From Paenibacillus tarimensis (GTDB lineage Bacteria > Bacillota > Bacilli > Paenibacillales > Paenibacillaceae): a DNA stretch of 64,000 bases. The position numbers and the translations under genes are program-made. The notes under the pieces were generated by a model that was given only the letters and a program-made list of their open reading frames with translations, was not told where the DNA came from and made no database searches. Location of the stretch: NCBI RefSeq assembly GCF_021532315.1, contig NZ_JAKGAO010000009.1, positions 1 through 64,000 on the forward strand. Reading direction: 5' to 3'. This document shows positions 53,093 through 62,354 of the stretch, in pieces; the first letter of the stretch is position 1; every line of letters starts with the position of its first letter.

Positions 53093-53554
53093 GTGTTTGA
53101 AGAGATGTTGAATTATGACTGGGAAACATGGAAGCTGTTTTTTCAGGAGCACTGGTTAATACTAGTCGCTGCACTTGTTGTACTTCTTATCATTATCCGG
53201 CTTGTTAAAACCGTGGTGAAATGGGCGCTCGTCGCCGTCATTGTCATAGTCGTAATCATCTACAGCGGCTACACGCTGAATGATTTGAATCTAGATTCGA
53301 TAACCTCGATCGGCACGCAGGTAGCGGACAGTGTGAAGAAGGAAGCGGTTAACGCTATGGCTGGTGAAATCAAGAGCGCCTCGTATACGGATAACGGGGA
53401 CGGGACTTATACGGTGAAGACCGATACGCTGGAGCTGACCGGTGCTGCCGGGGACAACGAAGTGGCGGTTTATTACAGAGGGACATCACTTGGCAAATGG
53501 AAAGTTGATGACACCATTCAGTCTCTGATTGAACAGGCTAAGCAAAACGGGTAG
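53093..53554 (+). CDS. Membrane-anchored hypothetical protein
   Basis: The product has about 153 residues. A hydrophobic region (about 20-60, LILVAALVVLLIIIRLV and ALVAVIVIVVIIYSG) forms two transmembrane helices. It is followed by an extracytoplasmic beta-rich domain containing SASYTDNGDGTYTVKTDTLEL. GTG 53093 was preferred as start because GGGGTG lies five bases upstream and it removes an implausible N-terminus; the frame is open further. It is followed 52 bases later by the transglutaminase gene, and the two probably act together. The family is not one I can name. Confidence 0.7.
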   Translation: MFEEMLNYDWETWKLFFQEHWLILVAALVVLLIIIRLVKTVVKWALVAVIVIVVIIYSGYTLNDLNLDSITSIGTQVADSVKKEAVNAMAGEIKSASYTDNGDGTYTVKTDTLELTGAAGDNEVAVYYRGTSLGKWKVDDTIQSLIEQAKQNG

Positions 53555-53605
53555 CCAGACTAACTGGCTGTATGGGTACAGCTCCCGGGGAGGGAACATG
53601 CAGAT

Positions 53606-54760
53606 ATGGATTGGAGCAGGGCGGATTCCTATTTGGAGCCTGTCGCGTTGATCATTATAGTGGTTTTGGGTTTCTCGGTGATTCAAGGCTTTCGTAGGGG
53701 TGCGTCGGGTTCAGCGAAGCACCTTTTCTTTTTTATTTGGGAGGGCGCCTGGAGCCTGATCTCTTTGGTTGCGGCCTGGAGGATCGCTTGCTTCGTGTCT
53801 CCCATGCTGGAGTTGTGGCTGCAGGGCAGGAATATTACAGTCCCGGAAGGCGGTCTAAATACCTTCTCGCAAGTATGGTACACCTTCGTTACCAGCCTGC
53901 GCGACTTTTCGCTGATGCGGATCGGTGTTCTGCTGGTCGTGTTTTATCTGCTGCTGCGAACACTGTCCCGTATTGCAGGCATGCTGCTCGTTCCGCTCAT
54001 TGTGGACCTGCTGGGCAAACTGAGTCCCGGCAGGGAAGCGGGAGCTGCAAGCAGGGCGGTCAGCAGGATTGCGGGAGCAGCCCTTGGTGCGGCGCATGGA
54101 GCGGGCAGAGCGCTGCTGCTGCTTGCCATGCTATTCGTGTATGTGTCGCTGATGCCGGGAGCGCCGCTTGCCGGCGGAATCGCATCTTCGCCTGTCTACC
54201 AGGAAGCGGCCGGCCGGCTGCTGGAGCCCGTGGCCGGCCGGGTGCTGGCCGAGCAGGGGCCTGTCTTCACCAAGGCGGTTGAAGCTGAGTTCAGACAGAT
54301 CGCTCAGCGCCGCTACGAGGTCATCGACCATGATGTCCCGGATGAGATCAAGGAAGCGGCGGTCAAGCTGACAGCCGAGCTGGAGAGTGACCGGGAAAAA
54401 GCCAAGGCGCTGTATGACTGGATCGGGACTCGGATTGAATATGATTGGGATAAGGCCGATAATTATATTGAGAATGGTGTATGGAAGGAACAGACACCGG
54501 ATGACACCTTTCGCACCCGCAAGGGCGTTTGTATTGATGTGGCCCGCTTGTATGCGGTAATGGCCCGGACAGCCGGTCTTGATGTGAAGGTGGTCACGGG
54601 ACTGGGAGCGGATGGACGGGGCGGGTATGGACCGCATGCCTGGAACGAAGTGCTCGTATCGGATACCGGGCGGTGGATTCCGCTTGATGCAACCTGGGCT
54701 TCTTCGGGAAATTGGTTCGATACAGCCGATTTTGACCAGACACACATCCGCGAAGCCTAG
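53606..54760 (+). CDS. Membrane transglutaminase-like protein
   Basis: The protein (384 residues) has about four or five hydrophobic helices between residues 10 and 195, faintly like a CvpA-type membrane domain. A transglutaminase-like domain (about 240-384) follows, with the triad Cys in RKGVCIDVARLYAVMAR, His in YGPHAWNEV and Asp in IPLDATW. Such domains act as proteases, peptidases or cross-linkers on peptide or glycan targets. All triad residues are present, so it is likely active. It lies between a small membrane protein and a PBP2-type transpeptidase, hinting at cell-envelope work. Confidence 0.87.
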   Translation: MDWSRADSYLEPVALIIIVVLGFSVIQGFRRGASGSAKHLFFFIWEGAWSLISLVAAWRIACFVSPMLELWLQGRNITVPEGGLNTFSQVWYTFVTSLRDFSLMRIGVLLVVFYLLLRTLSRIAGMLLVPLIVDLLGKLSPGREAGAASRAVSRIAGAALGAAHGAGRALLLLAMLFVYVSLMPGAPLAGGIASSPVYQEAAGRLLEPVAGRVLAEQGPVFTKAVEAEFRQIAQRRYEVIDHDVPDEIKEAAVKLTAELESDREKAKALYDWIGTRIEYDWDKADNYIENGVWKEQTPDDTFRTRKGVCIDVARLYAVMARTAGLDVKVVTGLGADGRGGYGPHAWNEVLVSDTGRWIPLDATWASSGNWFDTADFDQTHIREA

Positions 54761-54911
54761 CTTGCCGGAGCTATAGGATATATACCTGGCTACAACTGCG
54801 GAAGCAGCGTCAAGCGGATGAAACCAGATGGCTGTTATGATCGTCTATAGGTAAGGAAGCAGGCGGGCTTGGTCCTGCTTGACAGCAAGCGAATAGGGAG
54901 GGGAGAAGGGT

Positions 54912-56963
54912 ATGTCGAATCAGCGTACGGAAGAGGAACAGAAGCGGCAGATTGTTAATCGGCGACATTTCTCATTCCGGCTGAATATGTTTTTTTTCAG
55001 TACCTTTGTATTGTTTAGCATGCTGATTGTTCAGCTTGCGATCTTGCAGTTCGTCAAGGCTCCGGAGCTGAAGGCAATGGAGACCAAGATAAGCACTAGA
55101 CCGGTTCTGATCCCGCCGATCCGCGGGGATATCTACGATTCGACAGGAACGCGCATCGCGTATTCGACATCTACGCAGTCGCTTTATTATACGATTGACC
55201 CGCAAATCAAGGAAGACGAAGCAAGGCGTATTGCTGAGGAGCTCCATGCCGTCTTTGAAGAGTACGGAGATCCGAAGGAGTCCATGACCGTTGATGAAAT
55301 CATCAAGGAGATGGATATTAATTTCCGGATTAACTATGCCACTACGCCGCGCCGCATCAAATCGAACCTGACCAATGAGGAAATCGCCCATTTTATGGAG
55401 AACAAGGATGATTTCGAAGGCATGGAGGTCGTGGAGGAGAGCATCCGCAATTATGATGAAAGCACGATTGCCGTTCAGCTGGTCGGCTATCTGAAGAAGT
55501 ACAACAAGGTAAATACCGTGCCGGCCTTCGAAGATATATATGGCGCCCGGGATAAGGAAGAAGATACGACGGTCCGGTACCTGAAAGAGGAAGATGTCGG
55601 CGTGGATGGTATTGAGCTGATGTACCAGGATGTGCTGAGGGGCAAGAACGGCGTGAAGACGTATCCGATCAACAGCCAGTCGGCCATTATCGGACAGCCG
55701 ACGGTTACGAAGCCGGAAAAGGGCAGCAACCTGTACCTGACTATTAACAAGGATGTGCAGCTGAAGACGGAAGAAGCGATCATGAACCATTTGGCTTACA
55801 TCCGTTCAGTACCGCGCAGTAGTCCGGATTATGCACCCTATGCGAGAGCTGGTTATGCAGTAGCAATGGAAGTGGACACCGGCAAGGTGGTGGCCATGGC
55901 CAGCATGCCGGATTATGATCCGAATGTATGGAAGGGCGGAAGCATCGATTCAGAGGATTATAAGAAGATTCAAGCCATTCAGTACAACGGTACAATTCGG
56001 CAGGTTGTTCAAGATTGGGGTTCAAAAAAAGAGGAATACAAGCATACCTCTTCCCTTGTGTACCTGGGTTCCACACAGAAGCCTCTATCAGTACTGATTG
56101 GGATGGCAGAGAAGGTTATTACCCCATATACGCGTTATAACGATAATGGATCGTTTTACTTTGGTAAGGAAGGCACTCACAGAGTTCGAATTAAGAATGC
56201 CGGTAACCATGCATACGGTTTAATGGACCCGGCCAGAGCGATAGAGAAGTCGTCTAACCCGTTTATGGCGGAGATGATCGGTAACCAGCTCTACCATAAA
56301 TATGATGGCTTAGAAGGAGTCGAGACCTGGGACAAATATGTCAAGCAATTTGGGTTAGGCGTGTCTACGGAGAGCGGATTGCCGTGGGAGAGTAGTGGGG
56401 TTATTGATTATTTCCATGAGGCAGAAGTAGCTAGTGCACAGTCCGCCTTAATCCGTGCTTCGTTCGGCCAACAGGCGAGATATACAGTACTGCAGCTCGC
56501 GCAATATACCGCTACGCTCGCTAACCGCGGTAAGCGGATGAAGCCGCTGTTCGTGGAGAAAATCGTCGATCAGAACGGCAATGTTGTGGAGAAGGCTGAG
56601 CCCGTCGTTCTGAATGAAGTGGATTTCCCGGCCGAATACTGGAAGGTCATTGAGCGTGGCATGAAATCCGGTGTTCAAGGATTTGAGGGTGTCAATTATT
56701 CCTTCAACCGAAAGACGGGCACATCTGAGCAGAAGACAAGTGCCGGTACCGTCGACAATGCCGTCTTCATCGCCTACGCTCCGGCTGACAAGCCGAAGCT
56801 GGCTGTAGCGGTAGTCGTGCCGGAGGGCGGCTTCGGCGGACGCGGTGCCGCACCGATTGCACGTAAAATTTTTGATGCCTACGATGAAGAGGTTGGTCTG
56901 TATGGAACGCCGCGCAAGGCGAAGCAGCAGGAGTCGGATGCTGCGGACGCGGCGGCTGAGTAA
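54912..56963 (+). CDS. PBP2-type penicillin-binding transpeptidase (class B)
   Basis: This inner-membrane protein (683 residues) has one N-terminal transmembrane helix (about 22-44), a dimerisation domain (PVLIPPIRGDIYDSTGTRIAYS) and a C-terminal transpeptidase domain. The active-site motifs are STQK (Ser about 387), SSN (about 447) and KTGTSE (about 601). It cross-links peptidoglycan and is a target of beta-lactams. The stretch from about 55970 to 56700 has lower GC and different codon use than its flanks. Motif SxxK is STQK rather than the more usual STFK of PBP2. GGGGAGAAGG precedes the ATG. A terminator follows. Confidence 0.93.
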   Translation: MSNQRTEEEQKRQIVNRRHFSFRLNMFFFSTFVLFSMLIVQLAILQFVKAPELKAMETKISTRPVLIPPIRGDIYDSTGTRIAYSTSTQSLYYTIDPQIKEDEARRIAEELHAVFEEYGDPKESMTVDEIIKEMDINFRINYATTPRRIKSNLTNEEIAHFMENKDDFEGMEVVEESIRNYDESTIAVQLVGYLKKYNKVNTVPAFEDIYGARDKEEDTTVRYLKEEDVGVDGIELMYQDVLRGKNGVKTYPINSQSAIIGQPTVTKPEKGSNLYLTINKDVQLKTEEAIMNHLAYIRSVPRSSPDYAPYARAGYAVAMEVDTGKVVAMASMPDYDPNVWKGGSIDSEDYKKIQAIQYNGTIRQVVQDWGSKKEEYKHTSSLVYLGSTQKPLSVLIGMAEKVITPYTRYNDNGSFYFGKEGTHRVRIKNAGNHAYGLMDPARAIEKSSNPFMAEMIGNQLYHKYDGLEGVETWDKYVKQFGLGVSTESGLPWESSGVIDYFHEAEVASAQSALIRASFGQQARYTVLQLAQYTATLANRGKRMKPLFVEKIVDQNGNVVEKAEPVVLNEVDFPAEYWKVIERGMKSGVQGFEGVNYSFNRKTGTSEQKTSAGTVDNAVFIAYAPADKPKLAVAVVVPEGGFGGRGAAPIARKIFDAYDEEVGLYGTPRKAKQQESDAADAAAE

Positions 56964-56998
56964 GTGTCAAATAAGCTGCTCTGCTGGAGCATAACAGG

Positions 56999-57041
56999 AT
57001 TGTCTTCCGGGTCGTATGAGCCCGGGGGACGATCTTTTTTT
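56999..57041 (+). terminator. Rho-independent terminator after PBP2 gene
   Basis: GTCTTCCGGG and CCCGGGGGAC form a stem with two G-U pairs, followed by seven T residues. Confidence 0.85.
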
Positions 57042-57115
57042 ATTTTCGGGATACATGTTGGGCAGTGATTGTCTGCTGTGACCCCGCAGCTGCCGCGCAG
57101 CATTAACATAAAATA

Positions 57116-57137
57116 AATGTTGCACCGGGGAAACTTT
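57116..57137. promoter_or_regulatory. MntR operator of manganese importer operon
   Basis: TTGCACCGGGGAAACTTT, preceded by AATG, closely follows the known MntR-box pattern TTTGCNNNNRGGNAAACTTT. It overlaps the -35 element TTGCAC, so MntR with manganese would block the promoter. Confidence 0.85.
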
Positions 57138-57147
57138 ATTGTATAAT
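57120..57147 (+). promoter_or_regulatory. Sigma-A promoter of mntABCD
   Basis: TTGCAC (57120-57125), a 16-base spacer and a perfect TATAAT (57142-57147). This rules out an ATG at 57146 as translation start. Confidence 0.85.
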
Positions 57148-57211
57148 GAAAACAATTAGTCCTATGGGCAATTATTGTTCGTCCATGCAAACTATTGAGG
57201 AAGGTGATCAC

Positions 57212-58216
57212 ATGGTTGGCATCCAAACCGGCAGCAGGAATCATGCACCGGGACAGTTGGTTATGAAGAAAGCACCGTTCAAGAGATGGGTTGTCACAAT
57301 GGCTTACGTGCTGCTTGCAGCTGTGCTGCTCAGCGGATGCGGGAACGGTGAGCGGGGGGCAGGCGTTGAGGGATCAGAGGTGTTGAAGGTTGCATCAACG
57401 ACAGGCATGATCCATGATATCGTTCGTGAAATCGGCGGAAGCGATGTGGAGGCTGTGGGTTTGATGGGCCCCGGTACAGATCCGCATCTATACAAGGCAT
57501 CTCAAGGTGACATCCGGAGGCTGGATGAGGCGGATGTGATCTTCTATAACGGCCTTCATCTGGAGGGGACAATGGCTGAAATGCTGGAGAAGCTGGCCGA
57601 GAAGAAGCGGACAGTTGCTGTAGCCAGCCGGCTTACAGAGGGACAGCTGCTCACCGTAAGCGAGGAGGACGGGCAGGCGTATGATCCGCATGTCTGGTTT
57701 GATGTGAAGAACTGGATCTCGGCTGCCGAGGTAGTCAGGGACACGCTGAAGGAAGCGGATGCCGCCCATGCAGACAGTTATGACTCAAGGGCAGATGACT
57801 ACATTAAACGGCTGGAGGAGCTGGACCGGTACGCAGTAGAGCAGATCGCTGCCATTCCCGAATCCGGAAGAGTGCTCGTGACGGCTCACGACGCATTCGG
57901 CTATTTTGGGAGGGCCTATGATATGGAGGTTATGGGTCTGCAGGGCATAAGCACGGCATCGGAATATGGCTCCAAGGACGTTTCTAATTTGCGGGACTAC
58001 CTCGTTGAGCATAAGATAAAAGCGGTATTCGTCGAGTCAAGCGTTCCGAAACGGGCAATTGAGGCTGTCATTGAGGGTGCTCGCAAGCTGGGCCATGAGG
58101 TCAAGATCGGCGGCGAGCTGTACTCGGATGCAATGGGAGAAGAAGGGACCGAAGCCGGTACGTATATCGGCATGGTCCGGCATAATGTGGATACAATCGT
58201 TGAGGCGCTTCAATAG
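57212..58216 (+). CDS. mntA: Manganese-binding lipoprotein of ABC importer MntA
   Basis: This metal-binding lipoprotein (334 residues) belongs to cluster A-I (ZnuA/TroA/MntA). The signal peptide ends in lipobox LSGC. Metal ligands appear as His in DPHLYKASQ, His in YDPHVWFDV, Glu in KAVFVESSVP and Asp in GELYSDAMG, matching the manganese-type H-H-E-D set. No His-rich loop, which would suggest zinc, is present. The ATG at 57212 follows GAGGAAGGTG and lies 65 bases after the promoter. It is the first gene of mntABCD. Confidence 0.9.
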   Translation: MVGIQTGSRNHAPGQLVMKKAPFKRWVVTMAYVLLAAVLLSGCGNGERGAGVEGSEVLKVASTTGMIHDIVREIGGSDVEAVGLMGPGTDPHLYKASQGDIRRLDEADVIFYNGLHLEGTMAEMLEKLAEKKRTVAVASRLTEGQLLTVSEEDGQAYDPHVWFDVKNWISAAEVVRDTLKEADAAHADSYDSRADDYIKRLEELDRYAVEQIAAIPESGRVLVTAHDAFGYFGRAYDMEVMGLQGISTASEYGSKDVSNLRDYLVEHKIKAVFVESSVPKRAIEAVIEGARKLGHEVKIGGELYSDAMGEEGTEAGTYIGMVRHNVDTIVEALQ

Positions 58217-58249
58217 AGGGGCTTCGATAGAAATGAAGGTGATGGAATC

Positions 58250-59014
58250 ATGCATAATCCTTTGACTGTAAACGGCTTAAGCGCTGCTTATCAGAAGAAG
58301 CCGGTACTCGATAATGTCAGCTTTCAGGTTAACGGGGGTGAATTAATCGGCATTATCGGTCCGAACGGGGCGGGCAAATCAACCTTGATTAAGACGATAC
58401 TCGGTCTAATCCCGCGTCTCTCGGGTGAGGTGACGGTGTTCGGAAAGCCATACAGCTCGCAGCGCAAACTGATCGGCTATGTGCCGCAGCGGGAATCGGT
58501 CGATTGGGATTTTCCGACCAATGCGCTGGATGTCGTGCTGATGGGCCGTTATGGCCGGCTCGGCTGGTTCCGCCGTCCTGGACTGGATGATAAGCGGCTT
58601 GCGATGGAATGTTTGGCTAAGGTGGGGATGGCCGATTATGCCGGCAGGCAGATCAGCCAGCTGTCCGGCGGCCAGCAGCAGCGTGTATTCCTGGCAAGGG
58701 CTCTCGCCCAGGACGCCAGACTGTACCTGATGGATGAGCCGTTTGCCGGGGTGGATGCGGCGACGGAGAAGGCGATCATAACGCTGCTGCAGGAGCTTAA
58801 GAAACAGGAAAAGACAGTGATTGTTGTTCATCATGATCTGTCCACCGTTAAGGAATACTTCGATTCGGTACTACTGCTTAATGTGACCCTGCAGGCATAC
58901 GGACCAACAGAGACCGTCTTCACAGCTGCGAATCTTAACCGGACCTATGGCGGACGTCTGGGCTTCCTTGAGAGATTAGGCCATATGGACCCGTTCTCCG
59001 CAGAAGGCAGGTGA
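58250..59014 (+). CDS. mntB: Manganese ABC importer ATPase MntB
   Basis: This cytoplasmic ATPase has 254 residues. Walker A is GPNGAGKST, the Q-loop is [14 protein letters not shown] (the usual form in metal importers), the signature is [13 protein letters not shown], Walker B is [12 protein letters not shown] and the switch His is in VVHHDL. It belongs to the MntB/ZnuC/TroB group and drives import through the two permeases that follow. The start follows AAGGTGATGGAATC. Confidence 0.93.
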   Translation: MHNPLTVNGLSAAYQKKPVLDNVSFQVNGGELIGIIGPNGAGKSTLIKTILGLIPRLSGEVTVFGKPYSSQRKLIGYVPQRESVDWDFPTNALDVVLMGRYGRLGWFRRPGLDDKRLAMECLAKVGMADYAGRQISQLSGGQQQRVFLARALAQDARLYLMDEPFAGVDAATEKAIITLLQELKKQEKTVIVVHHDLSTVKEYFDSVLLLNVTLQAYGPTETVFTAANLNRTYGGRLGFLERLGHMDPFSAEGR

Positions 59015-59019
59015 CGGGC

Positions 59020-59958
59020 ATGCTAAACGATTTTCTAGCCATCTTGCGTGACCCGAATGCGCAGTGGATTATGATCGGCTGTATGCTGCTCGGACTCAGC
59101 AGCGGAATGATCGGCTGCTTCGCTTATCTGCGCAAGCAGAGCCTGATGGGTGACACGCTCGCTCATGCCGCACTGCCCGGTATCTGCATTGCCTTTATGC
59201 TCACGGGCGCGAAGTCTATTCTCCTGTTCATGGTCGGGGCGGGACTGGCCGGCATCGCAGCAACGTTCGGCATCAGCTGGATTACAAGGTATTCCAAGCT
59301 GAAGAGCGATGCGGCCATGGGTATCGTGCTGACCGGCTTCTTCGGCATTGGCATCGTGCTGCTGACTCAGATCCAGCACAGCGGAAGCGGCAATCAGAGC
59401 GGGCTCGACAAGTTTCTGTTCGGGCAGGCGGCCTCCATGATCGGCTCGGATGTCAGGACGATGCTGATTGTCAGCCTATTCCTGACACTGGCCTGCTGGC
59501 TGCTGTTCAAGGAGCTGAAGCTGGTTTCGTTCGACCCGGGCTTCGCCCGCGGGCTTGGGTACCCGGTCGTGTTCCTCGATCAGCTGCTGATGTTCTTCAT
59601 GGTAATTGCCGTTGTAATCGGCATTCAGGCAGTAGGTGTTGTTCTGGTAGCGGCACTGCTGATCACGCCGGCCGTGTCGGCCAGATATTGGACCGACCGG
59701 CTTGGGGTTATGCTTGTATTGGCAGGTGTATTCGGAGCTCTTAGCGGTGCGGTCGGAACGCTGCTTAGTGCTTCGGCTCCCAATATGCCAACAGGCCCGT
59801 TGACTGTGCTGGCTGCTGCGCTGCTCTTCAGCATTTCACTGCTGGCGGGTCCGAGCAAGGGTCTTATAGCCAAGCGCCTGCAGCATCTAAGAGCCCGGCG
59901 CGAGCATCTGGCGGAACGGCGGGCAGGGGCGGCGCCCAGCAGGGAGGTGAGGGGATGA
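59020..59958 (+). CDS. mntC: Manganese ABC importer permease MntC
   Basis: This membrane permease (about 312 residues, nine helices) belongs to the ABC-3 family. CFAYLRKQSLMGDTLAHAALPG and ILLVAALLITPAV-like VVLVAALLITPAVSARY are family marks. The ATG at 59020 has AGGTGA five bases upstream; a GTG three codons earlier overlaps the ATPase stop and is less likely. The C-terminus ends in a basic tail. It heterodimerises with the next gene's product. Confidence 0.9.
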   Translation: MLNDFLAILRDPNAQWIMIGCMLLGLSSGMIGCFAYLRKQSLMGDTLAHAALPGICIAFMLTGAKSILLFMVGAGLAGIAATFGISWITRYSKLKSDAAMGIVLTGFFGIGIVLLTQIQHSGSGNQSGLDKFLFGQAASMIGSDVRTMLIVSLFLTLACWLLFKELKLVSFDPGFARGLGYPVVFLDQLLMFFMVIAVVIGIQAVGVVLVAALLITPAVSARYWTDRLGVMLVLAGVFGALSGAVGTLLSASAPNMPTGPLTVLAAALLFSISLLAGPSKGLIAKRLQHLRARREHLAERRAGAAPSREVRG

Positions 59959-60842
59959 CCGACTTCTGGATTTTGCTGACCGGGTCCCTGGTAGCCGCCT
60001 GCTGCGCGATACTGGGCGTTTTTCTGGTCCTGAGGAAAATGGCTCTCGTCGGAGACGCCATCAGCCACTCGGTGCTGCCGGGCATAGCCATTGCCTTCCT
60101 GCTCAGCGGCACCCGGGATTCAGCATTCATGCTGATCGGCGCAGCGGTGCTGGGGCTTGTCACCGTCTTCCTGATTCAGCTGTTTCACCAGAGCGGCGTG
60201 CAGTCGGATGCGTCGATTGGTATTGTGTTTACCGCTTTGTTTGCGGTCGGGGTTATCCTGATCAGCCTTAACGCACGTCAGGTAGACTTGGATTTGGACT
60301 GCGTACTGTACGGGGAAATTGCTTATACCCACTGGAATACCATCAGCCTGCTGGGCATTGATACCATTCCGAAGGCAGTGTGGATGCTGGGCTTCACGCT
60401 GCTTCTGATCACAGCTGTGATCTTCCTGTTCTACAAGCAGTTCAAGCTCTGCGCATTCGACCCGGCGCTTGCGGCGGCAGTGGGCATTCCCGTGGCACTG
60501 TTTCATTATCTACTGATGGGGCTGGTCTCTATGGCAACGGTCAGCTCCTTCGAGAGTGTAGGCGCCATACTGGTGGTTGGAATGTTGATCATTCCCCCGG
60601 CGACTGCTTATCTGCTCACCGAAAAGCTGGGTGTCATGATCGGCCTGAGCGTTGTCACCGGGATTGTCAGCACCTTTATCGGTTACTATGCCGCTGTCGT
60701 GCTCGACGCCTCCATAGCGGGATGCATGGTTACGGCAGCACTGGCCCTGTTCGTTCTCGCGTTTTTGTTCTCGCCATCACAGGGAGTTATTGCGCGATAT
60801 GTCAGCCGCCGCAAGGCGGCGCTCCGGCATACCGCCTCATAA
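59955..60842 (+). CDS. mntD: Manganese ABC importer permease MntD
   Basis: This second ABC-3 permease has 295 residues and about nine helices. GVFLVLRKMALVGDAISHSVLPG and GAILVVGMLIIPPATAYLL are characteristic. It overlaps mntC by four bases (ATGA). The same two-permease arrangement is found in Bacillus mntABCD, supporting manganese rather than zinc as cargo. A hairpin follows. Confidence 0.9.
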   Translation: MTDFWILLTGSLVAACCAILGVFLVLRKMALVGDAISHSVLPGIAIAFLLSGTRDSAFMLIGAAVLGLVTVFLIQLFHQSGVQSDASIGIVFTALFAVGVILISLNARQVDLDLDCVLYGEIAYTHWNTISLLGIDTIPKAVWMLGFTLLLITAVIFLFYKQFKLCAFDPALAAAVGIPVALFHYLLMGLVSMATVSSFESVGAILVVGMLIIPPATAYLLTEKLGVMIGLSVVTGIVSTFIGYYAAVVLDASIAGCMVTAALALFVLAFLFSPSQGVIARYVSRRKAALRHTAS

Positions 60843-60865
60843 ATGTATGCTGCATATGCAGCAGA

Positions 60866-60914
60866 CGCCGCACCGCCGGATTATAACTGGCAGGCTGCGG
60901 CGTTTTCTCTTTTA
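60866..60914 (+). terminator. Terminator after mntABCD
   Basis: ACGCCGCA (60866-60873) pairs with TGCGGCGT (60897-60904), followed by TTTCTCTTTT. A separate 16-bp palindrome TGCTGCATATGCAGCA (60849-60864) lies just before it. Confidence 0.75.
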
Positions 60915-61066
60915 GGCTGGGCTGCTCGTGATTTGGGCATTGCGGGCGGTCGCCGGCTGGTTGAGATAATAGCAGGGAAGTGCCCGCGGCAAGGACATCC
61001 GTATCTCTTTTTCCTACAGGAGCAAGATGTGATAGAATGGCAGAAGGTATAGAGAAGGAGGCGGAC

Positions 61067-61816
61067 ATGGGGAACTATCGATTAATTGCGTTGGATATGG
61101 ACGGGACGGTTCTTAATGACAGGCAGGAAATCAGCAAGGAAAATGCGGAATGGATACATAAGGCAATGGAAGCGGGCATAACCGTCTGCTTCTCAACAGG
61201 GCGCGGCTTTGAGAGCGCATTGCCCTACGCGGAACAGCTTGGACTGGAGACGCCGATGATTACGGTAAACGGCAGCGAGATCTGGCACCGGCCTCATGTA
61301 CTGCATCAACGGACGCTAATGAACGCTTCCATGATCAAGCGTTTGCATGAGCTGGCGATGCAGTCGGATGTATGGTTCTGGGCTTATGCGGTCGAGGGTC
61401 TGTATAACCGGGAGAGATGGATTGAGCCGGCGGATAACTATGAAGGGCAGCACTGGCTGAAGTTTGGCTATTATACGGAAAATGATGCGCTTCGTGAAAG
61501 CATCCTGGCCGTGATCAGCCAGTGGGGCGGTCTGGAAATTACGAATTCTTCCCCATGGAACATTGAGCTTAACCCTGCGGGTGTGTCCAAGGCTGCGGCG
61601 CTTGAGGAGCTCTGCACTCTGCTCGGCATCACGATGGAGCAGGTTGTGACGATGGGCGATAGCTTGAATGATTTGGCTATGATCCGGGCTGCAGGCTTAG
61701 GTGTAGCCATGGGCAATGCACAGGATACAGTCAAGGCTGAGGCGGACTTCGTGACGCTGACCAATGATGAGCATGGTGTCGCTCATGCTATAGAGCATAT
61801 TGTCATGAAAGGGTGA
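61067..61816 (+). CDS. HAD-superfamily Cof-type phosphatase
   Basis: This cytoplasmic hydrolase (249 residues) belongs to HAD subfamily IIB (Cof). Motif I is LDMDGTVLN (catalytic Asp), motif II is FSTGRG, motif III is the Lys in NPAGVSKAAA, and motif IV is MGDSLNDLAMI. Relatives dephosphorylate sugar phosphates, FMN or pyridoxal phosphate; the substrate is unknown. The ATG at 61067 follows GAGAAGGAGG. The frame is open upstream but without a site. It probably shares a transcript with the DUF456 gene seven bases downstream. Confidence 0.9.
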   Translation: MGNYRLIALDMDGTVLNDRQEISKENAEWIHKAMEAGITVCFSTGRGFESALPYAEQLGLETPMITVNGSEIWHRPHVLHQRTLMNASMIKRLHELAMQSDVWFWAYAVEGLYNRERWIEPADNYEGQHWLKFGYYTENDALRESILAVISQWGGLEITNSSPWNIELNPAGVSKAAALEELCTLLGITMEQVVTMGDSLNDLAMIRAAGLGVAMGNAQDTVKAEADFVTLTNDEHGVAHAIEHIVMKG

Positions 61817-61822
61817 GGTCTA

Positions 61823-62305
61823 GTGGAGATCATTGGCTGGATTCTCGTTATTGTGCTCTTCCTGGTTGGTCTTGCAGGGGCGGTATACCCCATCCTTCCT
61901 GGTGCTTTGGCCATTTATGCGGCGTTCTTCGTTTATGGGTTCTTCATTTCCTTTGAGCCGTTCGGCTGGATATTCTGGACGCTGCAGACACTCATTGTGG
62001 CTGTTCTCTTCGTGGCTGATTACGCGGTGAATGCCTGGGGGGTCAAGCGCTTCGGCGGCTCCAGAGCCTCCGTCATCGGCAGCACGATCGGTGTCCTGAT
62101 CGGCCCGTTCGTCATTCCGGCATTCGGTCTTATTCTCGGCCCGTTCATTGGTGCGGTAGTCGGCGAGCTGACGGCCGGATCGAATGTTGAACGTTCGATT
62201 AAGGTGGGAATCGGATCGGTTGTCGGGCTCTTCTCCAGCATAGTAGTGAAAATTGCACTTCAGGTTATCATGATCATCCTTTTTGCATTATGGCTTATTT
62301 TCTAG
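61823..62305 (+). CDS. DUF456 membrane protein
   Basis: This protein (160 residues) has three to four hydrophobic stretches, including a glycine-rich segment FGGSRASVIGSTIGVLIGPF and LILGPFIGAVVGEL that is typical of DUF456 proteins. The N-terminal VGLAGAVYPILPG is also conserved. No function is established for the family. It begins with GTG at 61823, a few bases after the HAD gene stop, with GAGG just upstream. Confidence 0.85.
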   Translation: MEIIGWILVIVLFLVGLAGAVYPILPGALAIYAAFFVYGFFISFEPFGWIFWTLQTLIVAVLFVADYAVNAWGVKRFGGSRASVIGSTIGVLIGPFVIPAFGLILGPFIGAVVGELTAGSNVERSIKVGIGSVVGLFSSIVVKIALQVIMIILFALWLIF

Positions 62306-62354
62306 GTGAAACAGGTTAATAAGAATGATACAAATAATAAGGAGGAATGGGCCT

